From the NCBI RefSeq assembly GCF_013450295.1, contig NZ_SKBR01000001.1, forward strand, positions 686,001 to 750,000: a stretch of DNA of 64,000 nucleotides, in the 5' to 3' direction. Of the stretch, positions 7,243 through 16,859 are shown piece after piece (the stretch's first letter is position 1; each line of letters begins with the position of its first letter). The translations under genes were made by a program, and so were the position numbers. The stretch comes from Streptomyces sp. AJS327. GTDB lineage: Bacteria; Actinomycetota; Actinomycetes; Streptomycetales; Streptomycetaceae. The notes beneath the pieces were generated by a model, which saw only the letters and a list, made by a program, of their open reading frames with translations, was not told the origin of the DNA and searched no databases.

Positions 7243-9375
7243 TCAGCCCGTCATCGCGTCCTCGGACTCGGCGCCGCTGGCCGTGGGGTCGAGCCCCTCC
7301 CCGTCGCCCACCGGGGACTCCAGCTCCTCGCCGGTGTCCGCGTCGAGTTCGCGCTGGCCGGGGATCTCCGCCTCGCGACGCTCGAACCGGGCGTTGCGCG
7401 CCTCGGCCTCGGCGGCGAGGTCCTGCACGGCCTGGTCGAACCGGGCCAGCGAGGGCGGGTCGGAGGGTCCCAGCAGGTGGGTCTTCAGCTGGGCGCGCGC
7501 CTCGACGAAGCCGTCCCTGGCCGGATCACGCACCGCCTCCAGCAGCCCCGGGATCTCCCGCGCGTCGGGCGAGACCACCACACCGGCCCGCACCGTCGGG
7601 AAGACCTCCCGGAACGCCTCCTCGCTCATTCCGCTGGTGTTCGCCACGGCGTACGGCTTCTCGCTGCTCAGGTAGTCCGAGATCACCGACGAGACGTCGG
7701 ACACCAGCACGTCCGCGCGGTTGAAGCAGGCGTAGATCCCCGGGCGCGGACCGGTCACCACCTGGTGCTCCCAGGCGGGCAGCGAGCCCCAGAAGGCGTC
7801 CTCCCAGGCCCGCAGCGCCGCGTCGACCCGCTGGGCGCGACCGTGCTCCGGCACGCCCTGCGTCAGCATCCGCTCCATCTCGTCCGCGCCCCGGCCGAAG
7901 GAGGCCGCCGTCAGCGCCTCCAGCTCGTGCTCCGCCTGCTCCAGCGCCCGCGCGCCGGTCTCGGCCGGGGCCGCGGCGGCGGCGCCCGCGCTCTCCGCGC
8001 GGCGCGTGTTCGCCTCCGCGATCATCGCGCGGACCCGCGCGTCCGCCGCGCCCGCGCGGGGGTCGACCGAACCCGTCATCGGGTGCGGCTTGTAGACCAG
8101 GCGAACCCGCTCGTCGGCCAGCAGTCGCGCGACGATGTTCTCGCCCGCCTCGATGATCGAGGTGTTGCCGGGCTTGCCGTCCCACCCCTCCCACGTCGGG
8201 GCGTAGAGGACGGTCAGCCACTCGCCCGTGGGGGCGCCGGACCACCGCTCGATCGGGGCGAGCTGCGGCCGCCCGACCTCCACCACGTCGGCGTCGGCCA
8301 CCCCGACCTCGGCCAGCTGGTACCGCTCCCGCGCGGCGGGACCGGCGACCCACACCTCGTCGTACGCCTTGGCGTACGGGTTGCAGGAGGAGAGCTTGTC
8401 GCTCTCGCCGTGGTTGGTGAACGCGTGCTTGATCGTCGGGATGCGCAGCACCTGCGAGGTCTTGCCGGAGTTCGCGGGGTGCAGCAGCACCCGCACCGAG
8501 GAGTGCTCCAGGCGCATCAGGTCGGCGACCTTCGGGATGCACACGACCGGGACGTCCGTCGCGTCGATCTTCTGCACCATGAACCGCTCACGCAGCACCA
8601 CGATCGGGCGGCCCCGCACGGACGCCAGCGTCGAGAGCCACATGTTCGCCTGGTACGCGGAGGAGGTACCGCCGGAGAAGTACATGCCCACCGTGGGCTG
8701 GTAGTCGGCCAGCCAGCTGTCCAGCCATGCCAGCACCCGCTCGTCGTTCACCCGGCGCTTTCCGGACAGCAGCCAGGTGCCGAGGTAGAAGGCGCTGCCC
8801 AGCGAGAGCAGCAGCGTGATCGTGACGCCGACGATGCCCCAGACGTCGACCGACAGCCCCGCCGTCAGCGTCAGCCCGAGGGTGCCGGGGATGGAGAAGC
8901 GCAGCAGCCGCCGGCTGGGCTGGCGGGCGAGCAACCGCGGCGGCGCCTTGGTGAGGCGCAGCCCCGAGGTGTCGATGTTCCGCGTGACGACCGGGAGCGT
9001 GCGGCTGCGGCGCACCAGCTGGGCCACCGCCTGACACAGGAAGTGCGCGCCGTAGGCGACCAGCAGCAGCAGCGTGAGCGGACGCTCGATGTCCGGAGGC
9101 ACGTCCGGGATCCGGACGAGGCCGATAACGATCAGCATGTCGCGCAGCAGCTGCCGGGTGGTCACGTCGAAGCGGACCTTCCCCAGCAGCGCCAGCAGCC
9201 CCGGCTGTCTGTGGGTGAGGTAGATGTCGAGCGCGAGGCCCGCCAGGGAGGCGGTGACGAAGACCGGGACGTTCGGCAGTAGGGCGCCCGCGAGCTGGGC
9301 GGTGTAGAAGACCGCCAGCGCGAGGAGCGCCGCCAGCTGGACCGCGCGTCGGGCAGTGAGTCCGGCAGAGGGCAC
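7243..9375 (-). CDS. CDP-glycerol glycerophosphotransferase family protein (TagF-like)
   Basis: Probable membrane-associated polymerase of a glycerol-phosphate (teichoic acid type) wall polymer. 710 residues. The N-terminal 200 or so contain several hydrophobic segments (about 12-35, 38-55, 98-118, 160-180). The catalytic Glyphos_transf domain (about 250-650) shows HAFTNHGESDK, LYAPTWEGW, VYKPHPMTG and the C-terminal ADVLVSDVSSVISDYLSS. The GTG at 9375 was chosen because AGGAG lies 8 nt upstream; the frame is open to 9627, but those 84 codons look non-coding. Homologues in Streptomyces are linked to spore-wall teichoic acid. An Ala-rich insertion at about 480-520 is less conserved. It is monocistronic and divergent from proB. 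Confidence 0.85.
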   Translation of the reverse strand: MPSAGLTARRAVQLAALLALAVFYTAQLAGALLPNVPVFVTASLAGLALDIYLTHRQPGLLALLGKVRFDVTTRQLLRDMLIVIGLVRIPDVPPDIERPLTLLLLVAYGAHFLCQAVAQLVRRSRTLPVVTRNIDTSGLRLTKAPPRLLARQPSRRLLRFSIPGTLGLTLTAGLSVDVWGIVGVTITLLLSLGSAFYLGTWLLSGKRRVNDERVLAWLDSWLADYQPTVGMYFSGGTSSAYQANMWLSTLASVRGRPIVVLRERFMVQKIDATDVPVVCIPKVADLMRLEHSSVRVLLHPANSGKTSQVLRIPTIKHAFTNHGESDKLSSCNPYAKAYDEVWVAGPAARERYQLAEVGVADADVVEVGRPQLAPIERWSGAPTGEWLTVLYAPTWEGWDGKPGNTSIIEAGENIVARLLADERVRLVYKPHPMTGSVDPRAGAADARVRAMIAEANTRRAESAGAAAAAPAETGARALEQAEHELEALTAASFGRGADEMERMLTQGVPEHGRAQRVDAALRAWEDAFWGSLPAWEHQVVTGPRPGIYACFNRADVLVSDVSSVISDYLSSEKPYAVANTSGMSEEAFREVFPTVRAGVVVSPDAREIPGLLEAVRDPARDGFVEARAQLKTHLLGPSDPPSLARFDQAVQDLAAEAEARNARFERREAEIPGQRELDADTGEELESPVGDGEGLDPTASGAESEDAMTG

Positions 9376-9586
9376 GGGCTGAGCTCCTGGAAGGGAGAGT
9401 CGAAGGTTGCGAGTGGACAGCCGCCTGTGAGGGGTGGCCAGAGTGACCACTGACCGTATGCCGGTCGGTGCCTCAGTGACAATCTTCGATGGTGCGTCAC
9501 TCGGCTTAAAGGGGGCAAACGGCCAGGTTCCACGCGCCGGGCCCGTGCGCGGGTGACGGGGCGCCGCCGCGACCCGGGCCCTGGCG

Positions 9587-9592
9587 TAAATT
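9587..9592 (+). promoter_or_regulatory. -10-like box upstream of proB
   Basis: TAAATT stands out in GC-rich sequence 67 nt before the proB GTG, predicting a leader of about 60 nt. No convincing -35 is visible. The rest of the 9376-9659 divergent region shows only a short imperfect inverted repeat near 9445-9480. Confidence 0.4.
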
Positions 9593-9659
9593 GCCTGATG
9601 GTCCGCGCGGTACCGCGGGCGGGCCACGCACGGTGTGCCGACGGTGGGAGAACGTTCGC

Positions 9660-10808
9660 GTGACAGGGGTAACAGAGGCGCCGGAGGGCGGTCGGCGGGA
9701 GGTGCGCGCCGCGCGCCGGATCGTGGTGAAGGTCGGGTCCTCCTCGCTCACCACGCGCTCCGGGGGCCTGGACGCCGACCGGGTGGACGCCCTCGTCGAC
9801 GTGCTGGCCACACACCGTGAGCAGGACGGCAGGGAGATCGTGCTGGTCTCCTCCGGAGCCATCGCCGCGGGCCTCGCCCCGCTCGGCCTCGACCGGCGCC
9901 CACGGGACCTCGCCCGGCAGCAGGCGGCGGCCAGCGTCGGGCAGGGGCTGCTGGTCGCCAGGTACACCGCGTCCTTCGCACGCTACGGCCAGCGCGTCGG
10001 GCAGGTGCTGCTGACCTCGGACGACACCAGCCGCCGCGCCCACTACCGGAACGCGTACCGCACCCTGGACAAGCTGCTGGCGATGGGCGCCGTGCCGATC
10101 GTCAACGAGAACGACACGGTCGCGACCGACGAGATCAGGTTCGGCGACAACGACCGGCTGGCCGCCCTCGTCGCCCACCTGGTCCGGGCCGACCTGCTGG
10201 TGCTCCTCTCCGACGTCGACGGCCTCTACGACGGTGACCCCTCGCTGCCAGGCAGCTCGCGGATCACCGAGGTCACCGGCCCCGCCGAACTGGCCGGAAT
10301 CGACATCAGCACCGCCGGCCGGGCCGGGCTGGGCACCGGCGGCATGGTGACGAAGGTGGAGGCCGCCGGAATCGCGGCGGCGGCCGGTGTGCCCGTGGTG
10401 CTCACCTCGGCCGCGCGCGCCGCCGAGGCCCTGGGCGGCGGGGAGACCGGCACCCTCTTCCACCGCACCGGCCGCCGCACCACCGGCCGCCTGCTGTGGC
10501 TGGCGCACGCCTCGACCCCGCTCGGCGCCCTGGTGCTGGACCCGGGCGCGGTACGGGCCGTCGTCGAACGCCGCACCTCGCTGCTGCCCGCGGGCATCGC
10601 CGCGGTGGAGGGCGGGTTCTCGGCCGGGGACCCGGTGGAGCTGCGGGACCAGGAGGGACGCGCGGTGGCGCGCGGCCTGGTCAACTACGACGCGGCGGAG
10701 CTGCCCCGGCTCCTCGGCCGCTCGACCCACGACCTGGCCCGGGAGCTGGGCCCGGAGTACGAGCGCGAGGTCGTGCACCGGGACGACCTGGTACTGCTCC
10801 GCCCCTGA
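9660..10808 (+). CDS. proB: Glutamate 5-kinase
   Basis: First step of proline synthesis: ATP-dependent phosphorylation of glutamate. 382 residues with an amino-acid kinase domain (about 20-255) showing IVVKVGSSSLT, VSSGAIAAG, NENDTVATDEIRFGDND and the GTGGMVTK lysine loop, then a C-terminal PUA domain (about 285-365). The GTG at 9660 follows GGGAG. Its usual partner proA follows, separated by one unknown gene, while obg lies upstream beyond an inserted block. Proline feedback inhibition is expected from the family. Confidence 0.95.
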   Translation: MTGVTEAPEGGRREVRAARRIVVKVGSSSLTTRSGGLDADRVDALVDVLATHREQDGREIVLVSSGAIAAGLAPLGLDRRPRDLARQQAAASVGQGLLVARYTASFARYGQRVGQVLLTSDDTSRRAHYRNAYRTLDKLLAMGAVPIVNENDTVATDEIRFGDNDRLAALVAHLVRADLLVLLSDVDGLYDGDPSLPGSSRITEVTGPAELAGIDISTAGRAGLGTGGMVTKVEAAGIAAAAGVPVVLTSAARAAEALGGGETGTLFHRTGRRTTGRLLWLAHASTPLGALVLDPGAVRAVVERRTSLLPAGIAAVEGGFSAGDPVELRDQEGRAVARGLVNYDAAELPRLLGRSTHDLARELGPEYEREVVHRDDLVLLRP

Positions 10809-10934
10809 GGCCCCTGGCGCGAGAGCGGCGGCGCGGGTGGCCGGTCGGGGGGCCGGTGGGGCGGGTGCTGTGGCGCGGTGCGCCGTTCGCCCATGGTCCC
10901 CGACTCCCGTGCCGCCGGGGCGAGTTCGGGGAAA

Positions 10935-10994
10935 GACCAGCCTTTCCACGGACAGCTTCCGGAAAACGGTCCCGCGCGGGGGCGTGGGCTGGTC
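10935..10994 (+). other. Inverted repeat in the proB / 162-residue gene gap
   Basis: The 387-nt gap 10809-11195 has no convincing gene. GACCAGCC (10935-10942) and GGCTGGTC (10987-10994) are perfect 8-nt arms around a 44-nt AT-richer interior. This could be an RNA leader structure or a terminator; there is no other evidence for either. Confidence 0.3.
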
Positions 10995-11195
10995 AACTTT
11001 GTAGCGGGGCCGTTCCGCTCCGGCGGGCGGCGGCGGTGCCCGGCCGTCCCCGGCGGGCCCGCGCACCGCGGCGCACCGCCCGGCGCGACCTGTGGCCCCG
11101 GGACGGCCCGGCCCGGCGGCCGACCCACCGGCGTACCGCTCCGGGGCCCGCCCCAGCCCAGCATCCGAACCGCGACTCAGCTCAGGAGGCCACCG

Positions 11196-11684
11196 GTGAG
11201 ACGACTGGCCAGCGTCGACATGGGTTCCGCCCGGCGGGTCGGCGCCGCCGGGGCGTACCCACGGGAGACGGACGGGCCGTCCGGCGCCGACCGGCCGTCC
11301 ACGTCGGATGCTGCGGCGACCGCCCGGCCGGGACAGTCCCGGCTCTGGCACGTCACGCTCAGCGTCTCCGGGGCGGAGCTGCCGCTGGCCGAGGTCCGAC
11401 GGGCCCTCGAACAGCTCGCCCACGACCACCCCTTCTTTCTCACCAGCCGGTACGCCCAGGGGCACGCGGAGATCCGGTACTGGGAGGAGGCACGGGACCT
11501 GCACGACGCCGCCGCCGTGGCGCTGCGGCTGTGGGGCGAGCACCGGGCCTCGGCCCGGCTGCCGCCCTGGGAGATCGTCGGTCTTGAGGTGATCGGCCGG
11601 GAGACCTACCAGCAGCGCGTCGCCGAGGGGTACGGCCCACCGCCCGCCGCCCCGGTCGGGGTGCACCCCTTCGGCGGCTCGTGA
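11196..11684 (+). CDS. Conserved hypothetical protein between proB and proA
   Basis: 162 residues, function not recognised. The GTG start is well supported by a perfect AGGAGG ribosome-binding site (11184-11189) 6 nt upstream. The first 45 residues are Gly/Ala/Pro-rich. The C-terminal part looks folded ([20 protein letters not shown], then [20 protein letters not shown] and [20 protein letters not shown]), suggesting a small alpha/beta domain with alternating strands. No membrane segment or catalytic motif is visible. Small genes of this kind occur beside proA in Streptomyces, but a link to proline metabolism is unproven. Confidence 0.75.
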   Translation: MRRLASVDMGSARRVGAAGAYPRETDGPSGADRPSTSDAAATARPGQSRLWHVTLSVSGAELPLAEVRRALEQLAHDHPFFLTSRYAQGHAEIRYWEEARDLHDAAAVALRLWGEHRASARLPPWEIVGLEVIGRETYQQRVAEGYGPPPAAPVGVHPFGGS

Positions 11685-11803
11685 CCCGGCCTCGCCCCGT
11701 CGCCCGCCCGCGGAACCGGGCGGCCGTCCGCGCTCCGGGCGGGCCGTCTCGGCTGGTGAACGGCGGCCGGGACGGGGCGGCGGCCGGGACTAGGCTGCGG
11801 AGC

Positions 11804-13072
11804 ATGACCGCATCGCAGAGCCCGACCGTGACCGAGGTGGCCCGCCGCGCCAGGGAGGCCGCCGCTCAGCTCGCGCCGTTGCCCCGGGCCGCGCGGGACG
11901 CGGCGCTGACCGCCGTCGCGGAGGCGCTGGCCGACCCGGCCAACGTGGCCGCCGTGGTCGAGGCCAACGCGGAGGACGTGCGCGCCGCGCGGGACGGCGG
12001 CACCGCCGAGTCCGTCGTGGACCGGCTGCTGCTCACCCCGGAGCGCATGGCCGCGATCGCCGCCGATGTCCGGGACGTGATCGCGCTGCCCGACCCGGTC
12101 GGTGAGGTGGTGCGCGGCGCGACCCTGCCGAACGGCCTGGAGCTGCGCCAGGTGCGGGTGCCGCTCGGCGTCGTCGGGATCGTCTACGAGGCCCGGCCGA
12201 ACGTCACCGCGGACGCCGCCGCGCTCTGCCTGAAGTCCGGCAACGCGGTGCTGCTGCGCGGCTCCTCCTCCGCGCACGCCTCCAACCGGGCCCTGGTCGC
12301 GGTGATCCGGCGGGCCGTGGAGGCCGCGGGGCTCCCGGCGGACGCGGTGCAGCTGGTGCCGGGCACCAGCCGGGAGTCGGTCACCGAGCTGATGCGGGCC
12401 CGCGGTCTGGTGGACGTCCTCATCCCGCGCGGTGGCGCCGCGCTGATCTCGATGGTCGTCGAGCAGTCGACCGTCCCGGTGATCGAGACCGGCACCGGCA
12501 ACTGCCACGTCTACGTCGACGAGCACGCCGACCTCGACACCGCCGTCGACATCCTCCTCAACTCCAAGGCACAGCGCCCCAGCGTCTGCAACGCGGCGGA
12601 GACGGTCCTGGTCCACCAGGCCGTCGCGGAGGACTTCCTGCCGCGCGCGCTGAAGGCGCTCCGCGCGGCGGGCGTCACCGTGCACGGCGACGCGGCCTGG
12701 CAGCGCGCCGACCCGGAGGTGCGCCCGGCCACCGCCGAGGACTGGGCCACCGAGTACCTCTCGTACGACATCGCCGCCGCCGTGGTGCCCTCGCTGGACG
12801 CGGCGGTCGCGCACATCAGGGAGTGGTCCTCGGGGCACACCGAGGCCATCGTCACCCGGGACACCGCCGCGGCCCGCCGCTTCACCGCGCTGGTCGACGC
12901 GGCGGCCGTGCTGGTGAACGCCTCCACCCGGTTCACCGACGGCGGCCAGTTCGGCTTCGGCGCGGAGATCGGCATCTCGACGCAGAAGCTGCACGCGCGC
13001 GGCCCGATGGGGCTCCCGGAGCTGACCTCCACGAAGTACGTGGTCACCGGCGACGGCCATATCCGGGACTGA
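11804..13072 (+). CDS. proA: Glutamate-5-semialdehyde dehydrogenase (gamma-glutamyl phosphate reductase)
   Basis: Second step of proline synthesis: NADPH reduction of gamma-glutamyl phosphate. 422 residues of the aldehyde dehydrogenase superfamily. [20 protein letters not shown] and [11 protein letters not shown] are cofactor and substrate loops. Cys262 in RPSVCNAAE is the expected nucleophile, and [20 protein letters not shown] is the C-terminal signature. The ATG at 11804 was chosen over a longer open frame. A TAGGCT box (11791-11796) ends 7 nt before it, so the transcript is probably leaderless and independent of proB. Confidence 0.95.
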   Translation: MTASQSPTVTEVARRAREAAAQLAPLPRAARDAALTAVAEALADPANVAAVVEANAEDVRAARDGGTAESVVDRLLLTPERMAAIAADVRDVIALPDPVGEVVRGATLPNGLELRQVRVPLGVVGIVYEARPNVTADAAALCLKSGNAVLLRGSSSAHASNRALVAVIRRAVEAAGLPADAVQLVPGTSRESVTELMRARGLVDVLIPRGGAALISMVVEQSTVPVIETGTGNCHVYVDEHADLDTAVDILLNSKAQRPSVCNAAETVLVHQAVAEDFLPRALKALRAAGVTVHGDAAWQRADPEVRPATAEDWATEYLSYDIAAAVVPSLDAAVAHIREWSSGHTEAIVTRDTAAARRFTALVDAAAVLVNASTRFTDGGQFGFGAEIGISTQKLHARGPMGLPELTSTKYVVTGDGHIRD

Positions 13073-13157
13073 CCCCCGGCCGGGGCAGCCACGCTGGTCC
13101 GGCCGAGAATTTCCGCCCGGACTGCCCAAACCGGCCATGCGGGACTACGCTGGTCCC

Positions 13158-13817
13158 GTGCCGGACGACGTGGGGGGCCAGCCGTTCCCGGACGGCGAGG
13201 AGCCCGAGTACCGCCACCAGCGCGCGGACGCGGACGAGGAGTTCGCCTCCGTGGTGTTCGACGACGACTTCGTGCGGGCCGCCGGGATTCACGAACCCAC
13301 GGCCGCCGAGCGGCTGCGCGCCGCCGCCTCCTCACCCGCCGAGAACCACGGCGGGAGCGGCGGTACGGAGGGCGGCGCCGCGGAGGACGCGGACGCCGAC
13401 AGCCGGTTCGGCCACCCCGACCACCTCGGCCACCGGGGGAACGGCGAGTTCGGCGCGGGCCGCGGCGCCCGTGTCGAGGGCCTGCCCCCCTGGCAGACGG
13501 GGGACGCCGCGGACTTCGAGCACGGCGCCGACTACGGCTACCCGATCGGTGGCGAGGCCGAGGAGGACCGTCCCTACCGCGGCCATGTGCGCTGGCAGCG
13601 GCCGGTGGCCTGGGTCCTCGCCCTGGTGATGGGGCTCGGTGTGGTGGCCCTCGCCTTCTCCGCGGTCTACCGGGGCAGCTCCGGTCAGCGTCCCGAGCCC
13701 TCTCCGCCGCCCACCACCTCCGGGGTGGACAGCCAGGAGGAGCAGGGGCTGGGCGGGCCCGTCCGCCCCTCCACCCCGGTCGACGCCGGGACTCCGGTCG
13801 TGCCCGGCGCCCCCTGA
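13158..13817 (+). CDS. Single-pass membrane protein, SCO2584-like
   Basis: 219 residues. Residues 29-53 carry the motif FASVVFDDDFVRAAGIHEP followed by TAAERL, shared with the next gene. A hydrophilic stretch follows, then one transmembrane helix (about 154-176, WVLALVMGLGVVALAF) and a short Pro/Ser-rich exterior tail. From memory, the S. coelicolor relative (SCO2584) belongs to the spore-wall synthesising complex; assignment is by position and motif only. GTG at 13158 follows TACGCT (13146-13151) by 6 nt, so translation is probably leaderless. Confidence 0.72.
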   Translation: MPDDVGGQPFPDGEEPEYRHQRADADEEFASVVFDDDFVRAAGIHEPTAAERLRAAASSPAENHGGSGGTEGGAAEDADADSRFGHPDHLGHRGNGEFGAGRGARVEGLPPWQTGDAADFEHGADYGYPIGGEAEEDRPYRGHVRWQRPVAWVLALVMGLGVVALAFSAVYRGSSGQRPEPSPPPTTSGVDSQEEQGLGGPVRPSTPVDAGTPVVPGAP

Positions 13818-13971
13818 GTGGCTGAACGCGCCCCTCCGGGTTGTCTCCGGGGTGGCGCGCGAGGTCCCGCGAGAGCACTGGCGGGCGGCGGCGGCCGGGC
13901 GGAAGCGGAATGGTCGAAATCTTGACCTACCGAGCGACGTGCGATCGTCTTCTCCGCCCTACCCTGTTCGT

Positions 13972-15090
13972 ATGGCCGGGCGAGGAGATCCTCCCGAGGG
14001 GACACCCGAGGGCGTCCCGGGAGGCGAAGAAGAGTACCGATCGCTCGTCTTCGACGAGTCGTTCATCGAGGCGGCACGCATTCAGGAGTTCTCCGCGCAG
14101 GAGCGCCTGGAGGACGAGGAGCACGCGGCTGTCCGCAGCCGACCCGACCCACCGTCGGTGCGTGGCGGGATCGCCGCGTCGCGACAGGGGCTGATACTCG
14201 TGCTGCTGATCGTGGTCGCCTTCGGCACCGCGATATACATGGGTGTCCGTAACCCGTACAACACCCCCGACCCGCCCAGCGCGGAGCCGATGCGGGCCAC
14301 CATGCTGCCCCTGGCCCCCCGGGAGGCGGTGCCGGGCGAGACGCCCGACGTCCTCTTCGAGCACAGCCCGGCGGCACAGTTCCGCAGCGGTGCCAGCGGG
14401 GTGGCGCTGCCGCCCGCCCGCGGCAGCGAGCACTTCTCGGAGAGTCAGGTCCTCTCAGCGCTCACCACGGCGAAGGAGTACGTGGTGGAGAGTTCGATCG
14501 ATCCGGACGTGCTGACCGGCGGCGCCGCCCGCTCCGTGCGGCTGATGCTGTCCCCCGCCCAGCAGGAGCAGTTCGACGAGAGCCTGGACGACCCGCGGGC
14601 GGACGGACGGCACGCGGCCACCAGCTGGATGGTCCGGTTCGACCCGGCCAAGGTGGCGCTCGCCGACCCGGAGGTCCGGGTGAGCGGGAAGTTCGCCGTG
14701 CGGGAGGCCGGGAGCAACGCGCTGGAGGTCACCGCCGACCACGTCTTCGTCTACGCGGTCCGGGCCGCGAAGGGCGGTGCGGGGGAGCGGGCCGAAGGGC
14801 GGGCCTCGCTCTTCACCGTGCGCCGGGAGCTGCGGATGCACTTCGACCGGGAGTCCCTGCGGGACCACCAGCTGAGCGTCCAGCAGGTCTCGACCCAGGC
14901 CGGTCCGCTGCCGTGCGCCGCCGACTCCTCGGACGTGCTGACGCCGCTGCTGGCCGGGCAGCGGGCGAAGGACGACGGCCCGGCGGGCACCGACCCGTTC
15001 GCGCGGGGCCGCTCCTCGGCGCCGATGTGCGGGGTCCTCGCCCCGGACGCGCAGCCCAGCCCCAAGGGGGCCGAAAGCGCCGAGAGCTGA
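13972..15090 (+). CDS. Membrane protein, SCO2583-like, paralogue of the preceding gene
   Basis: 372 residues. Residues 22-46 (YRSLVFDESFIEAARIQEF, then SAQERL) match the motif of the upstream gene at 13 of 25 positions. One transmembrane helix lies at about 73-93 (LILVLLIVVAFGTAIYMGV). The external domain (about 100-345) is mixed alpha/beta with CAADSSDVLTPLL near the end and no enzyme motif. The ATG at 13972 follows TACCCT (13960-13965) by 6 nt. It appears to use its own leaderless promoter rather than reading through from the neighbour. Confidence 0.72.
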   Translation: MAGRGDPPEGTPEGVPGGEEEYRSLVFDESFIEAARIQEFSAQERLEDEEHAAVRSRPDPPSVRGGIAASRQGLILVLLIVVAFGTAIYMGVRNPYNTPDPPSAEPMRATMLPLAPREAVPGETPDVLFEHSPAAQFRSGASGVALPPARGSEHFSESQVLSALTTAKEYVVESSIDPDVLTGGAARSVRLMLSPAQQEQFDESLDDPRADGRHAATSWMVRFDPAKVALADPEVRVSGKFAVREAGSNALEVTADHVFVYAVRAAKGGAGERAEGRASLFTVRRELRMHFDRESLRDHQLSVQQVSTQAGPLPCAADSSDVLTPLLAGQRAKDDGPAGTDPFARGRSSAPMCGVLAPDAQPSPKGAESAES

Positions 15091-15265
15091 GCGGGCGGAG
15101 TCACCCCAGGCACACCCGGCGGCTGCCCCACCGGCGGACGCGGCCCGGCGCTCGCGGGACCCGGCCCGGCCGGGGCGCCCGGGCCGGGCAACGCGCCTGG
15201 CCTGAGGGCGAGTTCCGGCCGGAACCCCGGCGCCCGGAGGCGCGGCAGGCCGGTGCCGGCTCGGC

Positions 15266-16378
15266 TCAGCTCCTGCCGGGGCCCGCGTCGGAACCGGGCT
15301 CCGGATCGCCGTCGGCGCCCGGTCCGGAGGACTTCGACTCGGAGGAGCCGTTGCGGCCGGTGAAGGTGTCCCGCAACTTGCCGCCGAGGTCGCCCGCCCC
15401 GCCTGCTATGTCCTTGACCAGGTTCATCAGCGGGTCCTTGCTGTTCTTGACCGTGTCCGAGTAGTGGGTCGCCGACTCCCGGAAGGAGTCGGCGATGGTG
15501 GTGTCGCCGTCCTCGTCACGCGTGGGGTAGTGGCCGTCCATGATGCGCTGGTAGTCCCGGCTGTTGGCCCACTTCCGCAGCTCCGCGGCGCGCACGGTGG
15601 TGAACGGGTGGGAGCGCGGCAGCACGTTGAGGATCTTCAGGACGGAGTCCCGCAGGTCCCCGGCGCGCTCGTACTCGTCGGCCTGGGCCAGGAAGGCGTC
15701 GACGTTCATCTCGTGCAGGTGGTTGCCGCCCGCGAGTTTCATCAGCCCCCGCATGGACGCCTGGAGATCCTGGCCGACCAGCAACCCGGCGCGGTCCGCG
15801 GAGAGTTCGGACTTGCGGAACCACTCACGCAGCGCCGTGACGATCGCCATGATCGCTACGTTGCCCAGCGGGATCCACGCGACTTTGAGCGCGAGGTTGG
15901 TGAGGAAGAGCAGGACGGTGCGGTACACCGCGTGCCCGGAGAGGGCGTGGCCGACCTCGTGGCCGATGACGGCGCGCATCTCCTCCTCGTCCAGCAGCTC
16001 CACCAGACCGGTGTTGAGGACGATGATCGGCTCGTCCAGCCCGATGCACATGGCGTTCGGCATCGGGTTCTGGGTGACGTACATCGGCGGGACCTTCTCC
16101 AGGTCCAGGATGTAACAGGCGTCCCGCAGCATGGCGTTCAGGTGGGCGAACTGCTCGTCGCTGACCCGCACGGAGTCGGAGAGGTACATCAGCCGGAGGC
16201 TGCGCTCGGGCAGCAGACCGCTCAGCGTCTTGAAGATGGTGTCGAACCCGCTCAGCTTGCGCAGCGCGACCAGCGCCGAGCGGTCGGCCGGGTGTTCGTA
16301 GGCGCGGGAGGAGATCCCGGAGAAGCGCCGCCGCTCCCGGCCGGGCAGCCGCTCCACGCCGTCTGTGCTGTCGCTCAT
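15266..16378 (-). CDS. M48 family metallopeptidase (HtpX/Ste24-like)
   Basis: 370 residues. Zinc site HEVGH at 140-144 and Glu201 in ELSADRAG are the M48 signature and third ligand. Two hydrophobic segments (about 153-187, LLFLTNLALKVAW and VAIMAIVTAL) separate them, making it an integral-membrane or membrane-associated protease of quality-control type. MYVTQNPMPNAMCIGLDEPI is the usual strand before the helix. The C-terminal 60 residues are Gly/Ser/Asp-rich. It faces the upstream gene across 175 nt of GC-rich sequence. Confidence 0.88.
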   Translation of the reverse strand: MSDSTDGVERLPGRERRRFSGISSRAYEHPADRSALVALRKLSGFDTIFKTLSGLLPERSLRLMYLSDSVRVSDEQFAHLNAMLRDACYILDLEKVPPMYVTQNPMPNAMCIGLDEPIIVLNTGLVELLDEEEMRAVIGHEVGHALSGHAVYRTVLLFLTNLALKVAWIPLGNVAIMAIVTALREWFRKSELSADRAGLLVGQDLQASMRGLMKLAGGNHLHEMNVDAFLAQADEYERAGDLRDSVLKILNVLPRSHPFTTVRAAELRKWANSRDYQRIMDGHYPTRDEDGDTTIADSFRESATHYSDTVKNSKDPLMNLVKDIAGGAGDLGGKLRDTFTGRNGSSESKSSGPGADGDPEPGSDAGPGRS

Positions 16379-16601
16379 GGTCGTTCCCCCTCGTCGACTG
16401 GGCTGTCCAGCCTAGACGTTCGGCACCGGAGCGCGGCGGGCCTGTGGACAAGTCCGGCCCCGCACCTGGCTGTACCGCCACGACCAGCGGAAACGCGGAA
16501 CCGTCACGAACCGTCGGCCGGCGGAGGGGAGCGGGGCTCCCCGGAACTCCGGCGTGCGCCGGGACCCGCCGGTCCTCGGCCGAGGCCCCGTCACCCCCGG
16601 A

Positions 16602-16658
16602 GCGCGGCGCTCCGGACGGCCGGGCGCGCGGCGCTCCGGACGGCCGGGCGCGCGGCGC
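16602..16658 (+). repeat. 24-bp tandem direct repeat
   Basis: The unit GCGCGGCGCTCCGGACGGCC plus GGGC occurs at 16602-16625 and 16626-16649, with a 9-nt partial third copy. It lies in the 481-nt region 16379-16859, whose only other candidate feature is a 34-codon frame at 16697. Confidence 0.6.
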
Positions 16659-16696
16659 CCGGTGGCGCGGGCGACGACCGGGAGAGCTGAGTCGCC

Positions 16697-16801
16697 GTGA
16701 GCCGCCAGAAGACGCACGCTTACGATGTGCCTGAACAGTTCCTGCTCGACCTGCACGGCGACACGGCCGGGGCCGCCTCGGTCCGCGCAGGACGGCAGTG
16801 A
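16697..16801 (+). CDS. Possible 34-residue small protein
   Basis: GTG-initiated frame encoding a hydrophilic peptide starting VSRQKTHAYDVPEQFLLDLH. About 82% of its third positions are G or C, below typical genes here but above random frames. A GGGAGAG lies 11 nt upstream of the GTG. Nothing else supports it and its function is unknown. Confidence 0.3.
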   Translation: MSRQKTHAYDVPEQFLLDLHGDTAGAASVRAGRQ

Positions 16802-16859
16802 CCGCACGACCGGCACTTCAGGCAACCGTCCGTCCCGATGTGGAGAGGCCCCGCTGACG

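Noticed and set aside
7195..9282. 695-codon plus-strand frame opposite the CDP-glycerol transferase
   Set aside because: Arg/Gly/His-rich shadow of the real minus-strand gene; no motif.
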